From assembly GCF_051106095.1 (NCBI RefSeq), contig NC_135789.1, positions 23,679,764 to 23,743,763 on the forward strand: a DNA stretch of 64,000 nt, in the 5' to 3' direction. A program made the position numbers and the translations under genes. The notes below the pieces were generated by a model. That model ran no database searches. It was not told the DNA's origin and saw nothing but the letters and a program-made list of their open reading frames with translations. Shown in pieces: positions 45,301 to 53,394 of the stretch. This stretch comes from Pogona vitticeps. Lineage: Eukaryota > Chordata > Lepidosauria > Squamata > Agamidae. Every line of letters starts with the position of its first letter. Positions within the stretch are counted from its first letter, which is position 1.

Positions 45301-48300
45301 ATGCAGTAAAACAAAATGATTAAAATACAGTTAAAATACAATTAAAATACAATTAAAAATACAATTAAAATTGCCATCATTAAGACCCACAGTTAATGTG
45401 AATGTGACCAGAGTGGTTCTGCACGGATTCTAACAACGAACCCTGCATGGGTCTCCTTCCTGCACGGTATACAGTATCTTCCAGAGAAGTGTAGTACGTG
45501 TCCGGAGTCCCCATGAGACCAGGGAAGTTGCAAAAGGGTTCTCTTTGATTCGAAGGCACCAGCAGAAGGAGATGCAAAGAATCCCAAAGGATTGTGCACT
45601 CTCTGGTGCAATGAAAGCGCCATGTGTCTAGAGCCTAACAAGCGTTCTGAATTCAGGGTGAGATAGAGGCTGTCATGAGCCAGCCTTTCTTATCTGCTCA
45701 GAGTCGTCTCAATGCTGGAAGCCCTGTGCCTGATTATCAGGAGGTGATAAATGTGTTCCTTGGTTGCACCACCGTAAGGAGCAGGAGGGGAGTCTCGTGA
45801 CCAAGTGCTCTTTCTCCTGGACTCTCATGTGCATAGAAAATCACTATGCTGAGCCAAAAGGTGTTTATCATAGCCTTATGGCTGGCAAGGGTGGTTTTCT
45901 AGGCACATGGAATCTGGGGATAAAAAGAGGGGCAGGAAAACGGAGACCCACCCAACATGGAAAAATCGGGTGACTCCCCACCTGGCTGTGGCACAGCCAA
46001 GCCCAAAATTACTACCGCAAAGAAAAAACAGGATATAATTATTTATGGAAGTAAGCTTACGACGATCTGATTCCTTATAAAAAGCTAATCTGCAATTCAC
46101 TTAAGAGTGGGATGGAAATGCTTTAAATAAGTAAATAAAGCCGTGTAGGCACCCTTCAGTCTTGAGGGACTAGGGTAACATGGTCTGAATAGAGGTCTTG
46201 GAACACCGTCTCGTGTAACTGAGAAAGCCAATTTGAGAGTCACCATCCCCTTCCACACTGAAGACAAATACAATCTGTCCCCTCTCCAGCTCCCTGATTT
46301 TCCCACAGCAATGACAAATGGCCGCCTTTAATTTTATTGATTGATTGATTTGATTTGATTTGTATCCCGCCCATCTGGTCTATGCGACCACCCTAATTCC
46401 CAGAAAGACGCAGTAGGTGTTAGTAGATAGTTAGCATGGTGTTCAGCAAATATCCAGTTGATCACGGGGACATTCTCCACCCCTCCTGTCCACACACACA
46501 CAGCAAGTTTCTAACTTCCATGCCATTAATCGGTTCCACTGCCGTACTATTCTAAAACTTCTTAACTGTTAGAGAAGTACAACAATGGAACCAATTACTT
46601 TGGGAGGTGATTAGTGCTCCAACACAGGATGCACTCAAGGTGGCCCCTTCCAAATCAATGATTCTGTGAGTCGATGATACTGCAAGAGCATCCTGCTCTT
46701 TGCCATATGTGTCCATTTCTCCTACCACATAAGCATAGTTTCCTCCCTGGATATCTTTTCATGTCCTTCTAAACCAGTATTTAGTCCTACGTAGATGAAG
46801 CCGGAAGGAGCAAGACTCAGGCCCGCACACCGTTCTCATTACTCCAGTTCGGGTGAGAAAAGCACGCTGTTCAGTTCCCCTGAATCTCAGCTTATTATTC
46901 CAGGTAGGGTTTTGGGTTTATAACAAACTTTGGACAGTTTAAGAAGCTGGCTCCAGAAACTGTATTTTAGAAATATATTGCTTTATTTCATTTCTATGCC
47001 ACCTTTCTCCTGGTGAAGTTGGTTTATTTGAAGACTGACTGGGAGTTTACCATAAAGCTGGATTCTCCTATTTACACACAGCGATAAACTGAGCTTTATT
47101 TATGTTACCTTCTCCCTGTGTCTGCTGCCTTTACCAGGTCACAAATGAACATGACATAGTATTTTCAAACACGGGTGCCTTTTAGAGTGAACTGGTTATC
47201 AACTTTGATGCTCTACAGGGCTTAGGACTTGGGCACGCCTTCTTATGTATACACTCCCCTGCACAATGCAGGTAAGATTAGATGTTCTGCAGCCAGTTCC
47301 CTTGGAGCAGCGGGTGGAAGGAATACTTTTTTTTTTCAAATGGAGTGCCAAATGGATAGGAAATCCTCCCCAGGGAAGCCCCTCTTTCAGCCCTTTGTCA
47401 AAACAGCCCCCTCCGTGGGGGATCAATTCCAAGCCCTCTCCCCACAAATCCCACCCCCAAAATATGGAAGTACTAAAACGCTACACACTGCATGGTCTCC
47501 GGCTCCTTCTCAATAGGCATAAATATGTATTTCTGAAGGTTTTACTTAGGATTTGCAGGCGGCAGATAAATGAATGAGTAGAGCAGTCCTACTGTGCTAA
47601 TGATAACAGCAGACACTTGGTGGAGGTTTATTTTAATTTTGGGTCCTTTTGAAGAGAAAGGTGGGATTAAAAATATTTTAAATAAATAAATAAATTTCTT
47701 CATTTTCTCACCAGGCTCTGCTGTTTTTCAGACTACTGGCCCTTACTTTTGTCAATAAATGGAAATATCCTAGTGAAATAAAGGTCAACCGCTACAAGTT
47801 TTTTCATTCCAGCATGACAGCAAAAAGAGAAACACCTTTTTGTTACTAGCAACATTAGCAAAAACATCACTGTATTTTCCCAAAATGGTTTTCTATAAAT
47901 GACACTGATTTTCCTGTTTTAAAAACCTGGTTTTTACAAAACATGTTTCCCACCTGAAATATATTTTTGTGGGGAAAAGTATTTCTTTGAATTGGGGGGG
48001 GGGAACCCATGAAAAATTTACAACAATTTCCATAATCTCACCTGTAAAAACAAAGTGAAGACTTCTTTTCCTACTAACTATACATGGGTCTCCTTTTTCA
48101 TTTTTAAAAAAATCTGTAGTTAAGATGCTTTGTTTCTATTTGTATTGATTCTGTTTATACTGTTTTATATACAGTGGTGCCTCGCTTAACGATTGCCTCG
48201 TTTAGCGATGAATTCGCATAACGATGTTTTTTTAGAAAATAATATGCATCGCATAACGATGTTTCCTATGGGCGATTTTCGCTTAGCGAAGTTTGGGACC

Positions 48301-51300
48301 ATGCTTCGCATAACGAATGCGATTTTAGGTCCCCTGCTTCACTTAATGATGTTTTTTTTTCAATTAAAAAAGTGTCTTAGAAGGGTCAAAAATGGTTCTA
48401 AATGCTTGGATTCGTTAGAGGACCCCTTAAGTCATGTGCAAACCTGATTTGGCTTTGATCTGACTTTTCGTTAATTTTTTGTGAATTTTTTTTTTTGGCC
48501 CATAGGAACCAATGGACCTGTCAAAATCTGACAGCTCCATGCTTTCCTATGGGGGAGAAAACAATTTACAAAAAATTAACGAAAGTTCAGATCAAAGCCA
48601 AATCAGGTTTGCACACAACTTAGGGGGTCCTCTAACGAACCCAAGAATTTAGAACAGTTGCTGAGTCTTCATCAATTTTTTGTGAATTTTTTCTTCCCCC
48701 ATAGGAAATAATGGAGCTGTCAGATTTTGACAGCTGTCAAAAGTTGGGGGGAAAAAATTCACCATAAATTAATGAAAAGTCAGATCAAAGCCAAATTAAC
48801 TTTTGCATCCGTTTTAGAGGGTGCAGAAGCTAATCCAAGCATTTAAAACCATTTTGACCCTTTTATGACACACTTAATTTTGCAAAAATTGACTTCGCAA
48901 AGCCATTAAAATGTATTGAGTCAGCTTCAATACATTCCAATGGAGGATACATTGTTTCGCTTAGCGATGTTTCCTATGGGTTTTTTCGCTTAACAATGGC
49001 AATCCGTTCCAATTGGAACGGATTAACCGGTTTCCAATGCATTCCTATGGGAAATGGTGTTTCGCATAGCGATGGTTTCACATAGCGATTTTTTTTTGGA
49101 ACCAACTAACATCGCTATGCGAGGCACCACTGTATATTGTTTTAACCCACTGTGAATTCAGCAAAGCAGAATTCAAGATAGCTACCTATAATTTGGGACA
49201 GCAAAAATAAAGAAAGCCACGCGAGAGGTCAAAAAAGGACCTCAAATATCACGGTGAGCCGTCTAAACGCACTGTCCGTTTCACAAAAGCTATGTGAAAG
49301 ATGTGGTTTCTATACAGACAAGCCAGGGTCTGGAAAAAGAAAGCAAAGCTGCTTTCTTTAAGATGCCACATACATCTTAATCCTCTCTCATATTGCTGAA
49401 TATGAAACTTGCTTTTATCACCCACAGGTCTCTGGTGCCCAGGCCGACAAAGACCTGTATGGGTCGAAACCAGCTGGAGAGCTCAGTCAGTTAAGTCTCT
49501 GGCTGTGGAGCCAGAGGTTGGGAATTTGATTCCCCCACTTGTACCTCCTGAGAAAAGAGCCAGCCTGTGTGGCCTTGGGCAAGCGGCACAAACCGAGGGA
49601 AGTCCCAGAAGAAGGGAATGGCAAACCACTTCTGAGCATCTGATACAAGCAAAACCCTGCAAAAGGATCACCAGAACTCAGAAATGACAGCATGTTATTA
49701 TTATAATAGGATGACAGCTAGCTGGATAGCTCTGTGGTTTATGTCTCTGGAGGCGGAGCCAGAAGCTGGGAGTTCGATTCTCCACTTCTGAGTATTCTCT
49801 ACCTGGAGAACCCTGTAGAGGGTTCACCCTAAATCAGAAATGACTTGACGGTACAAGATTATTGTTACTGAACATGAACATGCACCCTTTCCCTTGGAGG
49901 GTGTACAAGGACCGCATACCTTCCCCACCCCCTGCGTTTCTATTTCATGAGAATTCTGAAACCCACTCCGTTCTTTCCGTCTTACCTTTCATTATGGCCT
50001 GCAGGGAGGCGACCTCTTCCTGCCACTGGCGCTTCACCTCGTCAATGGCTTCTTGCTTGGTGTTTTCAGACACCGTGGCAACGGCTTTAATGTTCTCCAT
50101 TTCCGCCTGGGCCTCTGTGAGCTGCGTCCGCAGCTTCTCCAGATCATCCTGCGCTGCCTGCAATACTTCATTTTGCCTCTTCAGGTCCTCTGTGGAGTTT
50201 CCAAAACAACACGGTTCCCATTAAAAAGCACAGCCTAACTCTGATCCCCGGAAGGAATATGGGTCAGTGAGTTCAAGAGAACAGATTTATGCTATTGTTG
50301 ATACTCTCTTGTTCTTAAACAATTCTGTGCAATTTTCTGCAGTTGTTTTATGACTTTACCCGACCACTTGCTTAACCCACCACCATGACCAGTGGAAGTG
50401 AAATAATACCCTTATTCTACAGCTACGCTTTAAAGACAGCTTCATTCCTAGTATTATGACCCACAGAAGAATAACTGCATTCTTCCAAAGGAACTGATTG
50501 TATAAAAGCTTTCCAGATCTTCCTACCTCTCAAGAAGCAGGGAGCACAGAGTAGCAAAAAAAAAATTAAAAATGAAAGACTCTCCTATGAAACGACATCG
50601 GAATGATCATCACTCATATGATGACTCAAACTTCATTGGGATTTATTTAAGAGTTTTGCTCCTAAAATACGTCTGTATGGATGACTGATAGGATTCTAGC
50701 CCTATCAGTCATCTTTTCTGGTACTGCCCTACATATGGAGAAAAAAAGTTTTTTCCATCTTGAGTTGTAGGCCTAGAAAAACATGGTTCAGGTTATGAGG
50801 GGGGTATGCATGTGTGGACCTACAATCAGCAAGCTTCTCCACTTCAGACAGTCAGCCTCCACTGGTACGGAGGGCAAGAGAGCCCAGGAATGAAGGGAGG
50901 GATCCCCTTCTCCCCCCTCCTTGAATCTGGATACAACAAGCTCTTTTTAAATGACTCAGCTGGACTTTCCCCTATTCTGCTCAGCGTCTGATTCAGACTG
51001 GCCACTAACGGCCCACAGACGGTCAATCTCTCTGACTAAGCTTCATGGGCTCTGCCACTTGAAGAGAAATCCTTATCAGTAAAATTTGGAGACTATGACC
51101 TCACACATTTTAAAGGTCCTCTCTCTATTTGGCACAAGTAAGGCCATGGGTCATCTCTTCTCTTGAGCACCGTGATAAGGCCTCACATGAACACAAAAAC
51201 AATCTAGAGACTCCTTAGCAGGTGTTTGCTTCTCTGTCCATTAACAAACAAACAAAAACGGGACCTTCAGCTCAAGGTGGAAGAGGCATCAAGATTTCCA

Positions 51301-51826
51301 GTCAGTCGCCACTTCCTGAGAGGTTTGCTAAACTTATGCACAAAGCAGACTGTGCTAAAGATAGCTGCTTGTGTGACTTAGAGTTGCCAACCTAATCTGC
51401 AGGTGTTTGGTGGCTCGTGGCCATCAACAAATGTCTCTGATACAAATGCTATACTGTCTTTTAAAAAATATTCTGTTCTGGGTCCTTTTGTGTTCTGGAA
51501 GCGACTCACTGCCGAGTCCTGCGTTCACAGGAGGTCTTCGTCATACCACAGAGGACAGGAAGGAGCCCCTGAGGACTCATGACGAGAGAAAACCTTCCTT
51601 TTCTCATGTTTAACATATTAGGTTCCTAGCCAGCCAGCTACTCCCAGGACCGCACCAAAAGTGTGATTCAGTAACTTAGAATACTTAAGTACTGTATTAC
51701 CTTCTTTAGCTAGATAGAGCTCTTTAAATTTTGCCCTCTTTTGATTAAATTCTTGCTCAAGGTGCTGCTTCGTAAGTAAAAATTCGGCATTGGTTTTTTC
51801 CAGTTCTGCTACTCGTTGGAGGAGAG
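22152..51826 (-). CDS. RABEP1: Rab GTPase-binding effector protein 1 (rabaptin-5), 17 of 18 coding exons
   Basis: Rabaptin-5 is a dimeric coiled-coil effector that binds Rab5-GTP and Rab4 and the exchange factor Rabex-5 on early endosomes, promoting fusion and recycling. Exons in transcript order: 51826-51701, 50189-49986, 44542-44382, 43383-43264, 38471-38336, 37603-37425, 36759-36637, 34321-33857, 33633-33529, 31465-31349, 30050-29952, 27604-27464, 26015-25826, 24173-24118, 22926-22828, 22721-22605 and 22253-22152. All are bounded by GT-AG and phases agree, giving 845 complete codons plus stop (human 862 in total). Nearly every residue is in heptad-rich sequence except the linker of exons 8-9. 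That linker holds DESDFGPLVGAD, containing the FGPLV motif known to bind GGA/gamma-adaptin ear domains and the DESD caspase-type site. The C terminus, DSLERIRAILNDTKLTDINQ then LPET, belongs to the Rab5-binding region. The first exon (human MAQPGPASQPDV) is outside the window. Confidence 0.97.
22605..22721 (-). CDS. RABEP1: RABEP1 exon 17
   Basis: Encodes EQLMFEEKNKAQRLQTELDV and SEQVQRDFVKLSQTLQ, essentially identical to human and part of the Rab5-binding coiled coil. 39 codons, phase 0 at both ends. Donor GTGAGG. Confidence 0.97.
22828..22926 (-). CDS. RABEP1: RABEP1 exon 16
   Basis: Encodes LESTLKEKTQQLEIYQERKN and GLEEQLKKEAAAK, coiled coil. 33 codons, phase 0. Acceptor CTTGCAG, donor GTAGCT. 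Confidence 0.97.
23462..23597. mobile_element. Degenerate palindromic hAT MITE
   Basis: An older relative of the 6763, 25428, 34757 and 58004 copies: GGTTCTTGGACTACAACTCC on the left arm and GTTGGGAACCACCCCCTG at the right end. The outer left end is eroded and no target duplication can be read. It is in RABEP1 intron 15. Confidence 0.7.
24118..24173 (-). CDS. RABEP1: RABEP1 exon 15
   Basis: A 56-nt exon encoding AASSLRAELERIRGEKE, corresponding to human ASISSLKAELERIKVEKGQ. It joins exon 14 in phase 1. Acceptor TTTTCTAG, donor GTAAGT. Confidence 0.94.
24268..24414. repeat. Compound microsatellite (ATTA)n-(ATCT)n-(GTCT)n
   Basis: Short ATTA repeats precede a long ATCT run at about 24301-24386, which changes into GTCT to 24414. 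It lies in RABEP1 intron 14. It keeps an open frame (SIYLSIYL...), which is not a gene. Confidence 0.95.
25428..25564. mobile_element. Palindromic hAT MITE with 7/8 target duplication (copy C)
   Basis: 137-bp inverted-repeat element, CAGGGGCTCCCAACCTGGGT on the left and its complement on the right. It is flanked by CTGTAGAG (25420-25427) and CTGTCGAG (25565-25572), an 8-bp duplication with one difference. It belongs to a different subfamily from the 6763 copy. It lies in RABEP1 intron 14, about 260 bp past the 3' end of exon 14. Confidence 0.9.
25826..26015 (-). CDS. RABEP1: RABEP1 exon 14
   Basis: Encodes ELRDLALKYREDIISVRTAA, DHLEEKLKAEILFLKEQIQA and EQCLKENIEETLQLEIEGCK. It ends EEI with one extra base. 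Acceptor TTCCTGCAG, donor GTGAGA. Confidence 0.97.
27097..27352 (+). mobile_element. Tigger/MER2-like DNA element
   Basis: Begins CAGTAGGACCTCCATATTCG after a TA and ends with the imperfect complement GGGGTCCTACTA. The interior has GATCAGTATCCGCTGATTCG and CCAGAACTGGTCACTACAGG. At 256 bp it is non-autonomous. It is the best preserved short member of this family here. Confidence 0.75.
27464..27604 (-). CDS. RABEP1: RABEP1 exon 13
   Basis: Encodes AVLMQSREQVSEELGRLQKE, NESLQGKHGLHASLQQAENF and ILPESGE, 47 codons in phase 0. The acceptor is an AAG (CCATCCTGAAG). Donor GTAGGA. Confidence 0.96.
28281..28410 (+). repeat. tRNA-derived SINE
   Basis: TCTCTGGCTACAGAGCCGG is followed by a B-box-like GGAGTTCGATTCC, then GGGCTGGACTGGATGACC and a TTATTA end. 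This is the same family as the copies at 49461 and 49715, and in reverse at 29701. Confidence 0.8.
29701..29790 (-). repeat. tRNA-derived SINE, head fragment, reverse
   Basis: Read on the minus strand it contains GGTTGGGAGTTCGAATCC (29744-29727), a B-box-like sequence, preceded by CTGGGGAGCCAGA. The body has been lost. Confidence 0.75.
29952..30050 (-). CDS. RABEP1: RABEP1 exon 12
   Basis: Encodes ISSLLARAQESEALLGVLQQ and NFAQARRDVQDQM, 33 codons, phase 0. It is more divergent from human (ISALVLRAQASEILLEELQQ) than neighbouring exons. Acceptor TGTGACAG, donor GTAAAT. Confidence 0.94.
30640..30880 (+). repeat. tRNA-derived SINE with CTTTG-type 3' tail
   Basis: Contains GGTTGACCCAGCTTTCTATC, CCGAGGTTGATAAAATGAGT, TGGTAAACCGCCCAGCAAGT and a tail of GCTTTGCTTTGCTTT. 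The same family occurs at 35925-36615, split by another element. Confidence 0.75.
31349..31465 (-). CDS. RABEP1: RABEP1 exon 11
   Basis: Encodes VKKLQAMLRQANDQLEKTLR and EKQELEESIQQTTEDSGNQ. 39 codons, phase 0, in the Rabex-5-binding part of the protein. Acceptor ACCATGCAG, donor GTAGAG. Confidence 0.97.
33207..33356 (-). mobile_element. Partial Tigger/MER2-like DNA element
   Basis: Right end GAGTCCTGCAG is followed by TA, and the interior GGATAAGTGAATCAGTGGAT matches the 10477 and 27097 copies. The other end is missing. Confidence 0.65.
33529..33633 (-). CDS. RABEP1: RABEP1 exon 10
   Basis: Encodes VQNAGNKLGRRCDMCSNYEK and QLQGIQIQEAETRDQ, almost identical to human, including the CDMC pair of cysteines. 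35 codons, phase 0. Confidence 0.98.
33857..34321 (-). CDS. RABEP1: RABEP1 exon 9 (largest; linker with adaptor-binding motif)
   Basis: A 155-codon exon starting VHLNSTHGSVHSLD and ending EWNLLQKE. It carries QSTDSLGTSGSLQ, AKSAGNLDESDFGPLVGADS and GFMLTKDQEKAI. FGPLV is the known GGA/gamma-adaptin GAE-binding motif, and DESD just before it is a caspase-3-type site; both are intact. Acceptor ATTTTAG, donor GTGAGT. Confidence 0.97.
34757..34892. mobile_element. Palindromic hAT MITE with perfect 8-bp target duplication (copy D)
   Basis: 136-bp element from CAGTGGTCCCCAACCTTGGG to GAGGACCACTG. AGCTAGCA flanks it exactly at 34749-34756 and 34893-34900. It is in RABEP1 intron 8. Confidence 0.93.
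35925..36058 (+). repeat. tRNA-derived SINE, 5' part (split by a DNA element)
   Basis: Head and body read GACTCAACCTTCCATCTTTC and TGAGGTTGGTAAATTGAGTA, then stop at a TA target. The SINE resumes at 36478 with the duplicated TA. Confidence 0.8.
36060..36477 (+). mobile_element. Tigger/pogo-like element inserted in a SINE
   Basis: 418 bp with inverted ends CAGTGGTGCC...GGCACCACTG and TA on both sides (36058-36059, 36478-36479). The interior is rich in TATGCGATGAT/AAGCGAT phrases and encodes no transposase. It interrupts the SINE at 35925-36612. Confidence 0.88.
36478..36615 (+). repeat. tRNA-derived SINE, 3' part
   Basis: Continues with CTGCATAATTAAATTGTGGA, CAACCCAGAGAGTGC and a CTTTGCCTTTGCTTC tail. 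It ends about 20 nt from the 5' splice site of RABEP1 exon 8 (36636). Confidence 0.8.
36637..36759 (-). CDS. RABEP1: RABEP1 exon 8 (variable linker)
   Basis: Encodes EDEEQRRIHKSKAGKHQGSE, EESKVTCSMAQDESLPQFPE and E. It corresponds to a 44-residue human segment, and only the start (EDDEQQR) and the QEES/acidic end are recognisably similar. 41 codons, phase 0. Acceptor TTTCTAG, donor GTAAAC. Confidence 0.9.
36965..37160 (-). mobile_element. LINE 3' fragment (CR1/L2-like)
   Basis: GGCAGGGAGTTCCAGAGTCT, GGAGCGGCCACAGAGAAGGC and CCTGTGAAGGTGGTGGGACT match the reverse complement of the 60250 copy. It is a typical 5'-truncated relic, in RABEP1 intron 7. Confidence 0.65.
37425..37603 (-). CDS. RABEP1: RABEP1 exon 7
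   Basis: Encodes CHLLEQERQQHNQLKHTWQK, ANDQFLESQRLLMRDMQQME and MVLTSEQLRQVEELKKKDQ, nearly identical to human. It joins exon 6 in phase 1 (G|TT, Val). Confidence 0.98.
38336..38471 (-). CDS. RABEP1: RABEP1 exon 6
   Basis: Encodes VKELNHYLEAEKSCRTDLEM, YVAVLNTQKSVLQEDAEKLR and KELHE, identical to human over this span as I recall it. Acceptor TTTCTCAG, donor GTAAGG. Confidence 0.98.
38630..38815 (-). repeat. LINE/SINE 3' tail with TTTA repeats
   Basis: (TTTA)n followed by TATGCTGCCCACACTACCCA and AAGGTCTCTGGGCGGC is the reverse of the common CR1/L2-like 3' end seen at 52268. A second A/T-rich tail follows to 38815. Confidence 0.7.
39656..40625 (+). mobile_element. Tigger-like element carrying a minisatellite (long copy)
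   Basis: Starts TAGTGGTGCCGCAACTTACG (first base changed) after TA and ends GTCGAGGCACGACTG before TA. 970 bp in all. It shares its outer sequence and the GTTTTGCAGCATGGTTTTGG interior with 60637-61267. The size difference is largely the internal tandem array. Confidence 0.85.
39974..40460 (+). repeat. ~50-58-bp minisatellite inside a Tigger-like element
   Basis: About nine units of the pattern GGTCTTGCA-GGTTTGTTTGC-TTCTGCTTTGC-TTTGCATTTCCGAT run head to tail with drifting units. All three plus frames are largely open because the unit is T-rich and stop-poor. The sister element at 60637 has about four units. Confidence 0.85.
40638..41176 (+). mobile_element. Tigger-like element with CAGTGGGGTC ends, internally duplicated
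   Basis: Starts CAGTGGGGTCTCTACTTAAG and ends with its complement, GTAGAGACCCCACTG; TA on both sides (40636-40637, 41177-41178). A second start, CAGCGGAACCTCTACTTAAG, lies at 40782 after its own TA. So one copy seems to have inserted into or duplicated beside another, sharing one right end. Confidence 0.82.
41380..41690 (+). mobile_element. Tigger-like element, left part only
   Basis: Starts CAGTGGTGCCTCGCTAGACA after TA. Interior phrases TTCGCTAGACAACGATTTTG and CAGCTGATTGGTGGTTCGCA resemble the 63194 and 36060 elements. No right terminus is seen before the sequence changes near 41690. Confidence 0.75.
42836..42979. repeat. Microsatellite: (AGTTACTT)n then (AGGA)n
   Basis: A TTAGTTAC-type array is joined to about 100 bp of perfect AGGA repeats. 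It lies in RABEP1 intron 5. The minus strand keeps an open frame of FLPS repeats, which is not a gene. Confidence 0.95.
43264..43383 (-). CDS. RABEP1: RABEP1 exon 5
   Basis: Encodes AQEDAEKLRSVVMPMEKEIT and ALKEKLTEAEDRIKELEASK. 40 codons, phase 0. Acceptor GTCGTCAG, donor GTGGGT. Confidence 0.98.
43566..43852. mobile_element. DNA-element relic with AATAAGCCCTA arms
   Basis: The left part has CCCCAAAATAAGACAGGGTC and TAAGCATTAGGGCTTATTTT. The right part has CTAGGGCTTATTTTCAAG and GGAAAAACAGTGTA in inverted relation. This recalls a common squamate non-autonomous DNA element. The family is uncertain. Confidence 0.5.
44050..44170 (-). repeat. Sauria-like SINE, reverse, diverged
   Basis: On the minus strand it reads GCATAGTGATTGCATGGTCA followed by GGAGACCTGGGTTTGAATTT, a tRNA-like head with a B-box-like GGTTTGAATTT. 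It lies in RABEP1 intron 4. Confidence 0.65.
44382..44542 (-). CDS. RABEP1: RABEP1 exon 4
   Basis: Encodes TVRDYELQFHHRLEQERAQW, NQYRENVEREILELRRRLSE and GQEEENLENEMKK. It joins exon 3 in phase 1 (G|AA, Glu). Acceptor TTAAACAG, donor GTAAGT. Confidence 0.98.
44755..44930 (-). repeat. LINE/SINE 3' end, reverse
   Basis: CATTCATTCATTCGGTTGGT and TATACTGCCCCATGAGT form the reverse of a simple-repeat tail joined to a CR1/L2-like 3' end. Diverged. Confidence 0.5.
45212..45370 (-). repeat. LINE/SINE 3' end with (ATTT)n tail, reverse
   Basis: ATTTATTTATTTATT then GATTTATATGCCGCCCACTC and TACCCAAAGGTCTCTGGGCG, the same 3' end as 38630 and 52268. It continues as TTAAAATAC repeats. Confidence 0.75.
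46326..46405 (-). repeat. SINE/LINE 3' tail, reverse
   Basis: GATTGATTGATTTGATTTGA then TGTATCCCGCCCATCTGGTC is the reverse of a common CGGGATACAAATC-type tail. Short relic. Confidence 0.55.
47630..47696 (+). repeat. SINE 3' tail
   Basis: TGGGTCCTTTTGAAGAGAAA, GGTGGGATTAAAAATATTTT and a TAAATAAATAAAT tail match the Sauria-type 3' end. The head is not recognisable. Confidence 0.55.
48172..49132 (+). mobile_element. 961-bp Tigger-like element with nested inverted repeats
   Basis: Ends CAGTGGTGCCTCGCTTAACG and ATGCGAGGCACCACTG, with TA on both sides (48170-48171, 49133-49134). The interior is not a transposase. CAAACCTGATTTGGCTTTGA near 48439 recurs inverted near 48590 and again, diverged, near 48785, so the middle folds on itself. 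It sits in RABEP1 intron 3. Confidence 0.9.
49461..49712 (+). repeat. tRNA-derived SINE, near complete
   Basis: AGAGCTCAGTCAGTTAAGTC and GGAGCCAGAGGTTGGGAATT form the head. The body contains GGCCTTGGGCAAGCGGCACA and ATGGCAAACCACTTCTGAGC, and it ends in ATTATTATAATA. It directly precedes another member. Confidence 0.85.
49715..49866 (+). repeat. tRNA-derived SINE, internally shortened
   Basis: GGATAGCTCTGTGGTTTATG and GGGAGTTCGATTCTCC form the head. It passes straight to TCTACCTGGAGAACCCTGTA and AGAAATGACTTGACGGTACA. The middle present in the 49461 copy is absent. It ends 120 bp from the 3' boundary of RABEP1 exon 3. Confidence 0.85.
49986..50189 (-). CDS. RABEP1: RABEP1 exon 3
   Basis: Encodes DLKRQNEVLQAAQDDLEKLR, TQLTEAQAEMENIKAVATVS and ENTKQEAIDEVKRQWQEEVA, then SLQAIMK. 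It lies in the N-terminal Rab4-binding coiled coil. Acceptor CTCCACAG, donor GTAAGA. A second AG 2 nt downstream of the acceptor would shift frame. Confidence 0.98.
51701..51826 (-). CDS. RABEP1: RABEP1 exon 2 (first coding exon in the window)
   Basis: Encodes LLQRVAELEKTNAEFLLTKQ and HLEQEFNQKRAKFKELYLAK, then E. It starts in phase 1, so one base of the first codon comes from exon 1, which lies beyond 64000. Acceptor TTTTTTTTAG, donor GTAATA. Confidence 0.96.
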
Positions 51827-52267
51827 CTAAAAAAAAGAAGAAAAAGTGAGGAAAAAATGCATCAGCCTATTAATCCAGAACATTCTATATCATCACCTGG
51901 CTCATGAATGCAATCGCTCTCTATCACTTTATTTATTTTTTACATTCAATGGTTCTTTAAAAAATTGTTCAATAACTTTTTTTTGGAAGATTATGCCAAA
52001 TAAAATGGTTTGGTCTTTATGGTGTGACAAGATTCTTTGGTTTGAACCGGAATTTATTTATTTATTAACTGTTTGTTGCAATTCTCTTTTGAGTGACTTT
52101 GGATCTCAGTTCTGGGAGAAGGGTGGGATATAAATCCAATAAGAATACAAGAAAGAGAAATACCGTCTCCATCACAGATGTTCCCTCAGCCAGTTTAGCA
52201 TTTTTGGATAGACATCAGATACTACTTTTTTTGGGGGGGGGAGCTTTTATGCAAAAGTCACTCTTTC

Positions 52268-52390
52268 AGACTACCAGGGTCCGATGGCAATTTTATATAT
52301 ATATTAATTGTATTTTAATTGTTGCATATTTTTGTTCTATTTTGGATGATGTAAGCTGCCCAGAGACCTTTGGGTAGTGTGGGCGGCATA

Positions 52391-52481
<91 letters not shown>

Positions 52482-52485
52482 GGCA
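52268..52485 (+). repeat. LINE/SINE 3' end with (AAGT)n-(AAAT)n tail
   Basis: GATGTAAGCTGCCCAGAGAC and CTTTGGGTAGTGTGGGCGGC run into TATAAG and a long AAGT array (about 52391-52451), then AAAT repeats to about 52482. This is the plus-strand form of the ends at 38630 and 45212. Confidence 0.8.
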
Positions 52486-53394
52486 AACTTCCACCCTCTC
52501 ATATTTTCCCCATTGGGACCGGAAGGGAATTTATCTTCATAGAAGAATACCATCTCTGCCTGTGTTACGGTCCACCTACACCCTTCACTTGGAAGCCGGC
52601 GAAGGACTGGATCTGCAAGATGGAACTTCCCCCAGCAGAAGTTTGCACACACTTGCAACCAACAGCAACACCTGGTGCAATTTTTTTTGATAACCTTCTA
52701 TGCTCACAGCTCACCCTTTTCATGAAGAAGGGCCCAGTTGAGTTCAATCCTGTCATCTCCATTTAAGGCAGGGATGGGTAAAGCTGGTTTTTTTTGGGGG
52801 GGAGGAGGGGGCAACTTCTCCCTGGCTTCCTATTTTTATTCCAAACAAAATGGCGAATTCCAGTTCCAGGAATCTTCCGGGATTTTGAATAGACCCGTTT
52901 TAATCCTTCCACCCCGCCCCCCACCAAAAGAAACCTTGCCCAACTTTGATTTAAACAGATCAGAGAACAAGAGATGGAAAGGTCCCTCTGTACCAGATCC
53001 TGGGACGGTGCTGTTCAGAGCAGACGAGGCTAGACTACAAGGGCCAACTGACTCAGTAGAAAGTGGCCTGCTTTATTCTTAAGTGCGGGTGAAAGAACAG
53101 AAGAGGCACACAGTAGAAGACACAGCAGATGACAACTGAATATTTCCAGGCACCATAATGCAATTATTGCAATTGCTTATGAGTCCTGCCAGGTTCACAA
53201 GATTCTTCATGCTTCTGCCAGCATTGAGTGGAGTTGCAGGCTGGGAACATTTTGAATAGAAGGGGGGCGGGGGGAAAGGTCCATAGATTGACCACATCTC
53301 AAGCTGTGATTGTCTGTATTTGATCTCTCACTGCAGGCTTTCTGTCTGGACTGCTGACAAATGAAAAAGTAAAAAATGTACTTTTGTGACTGGC

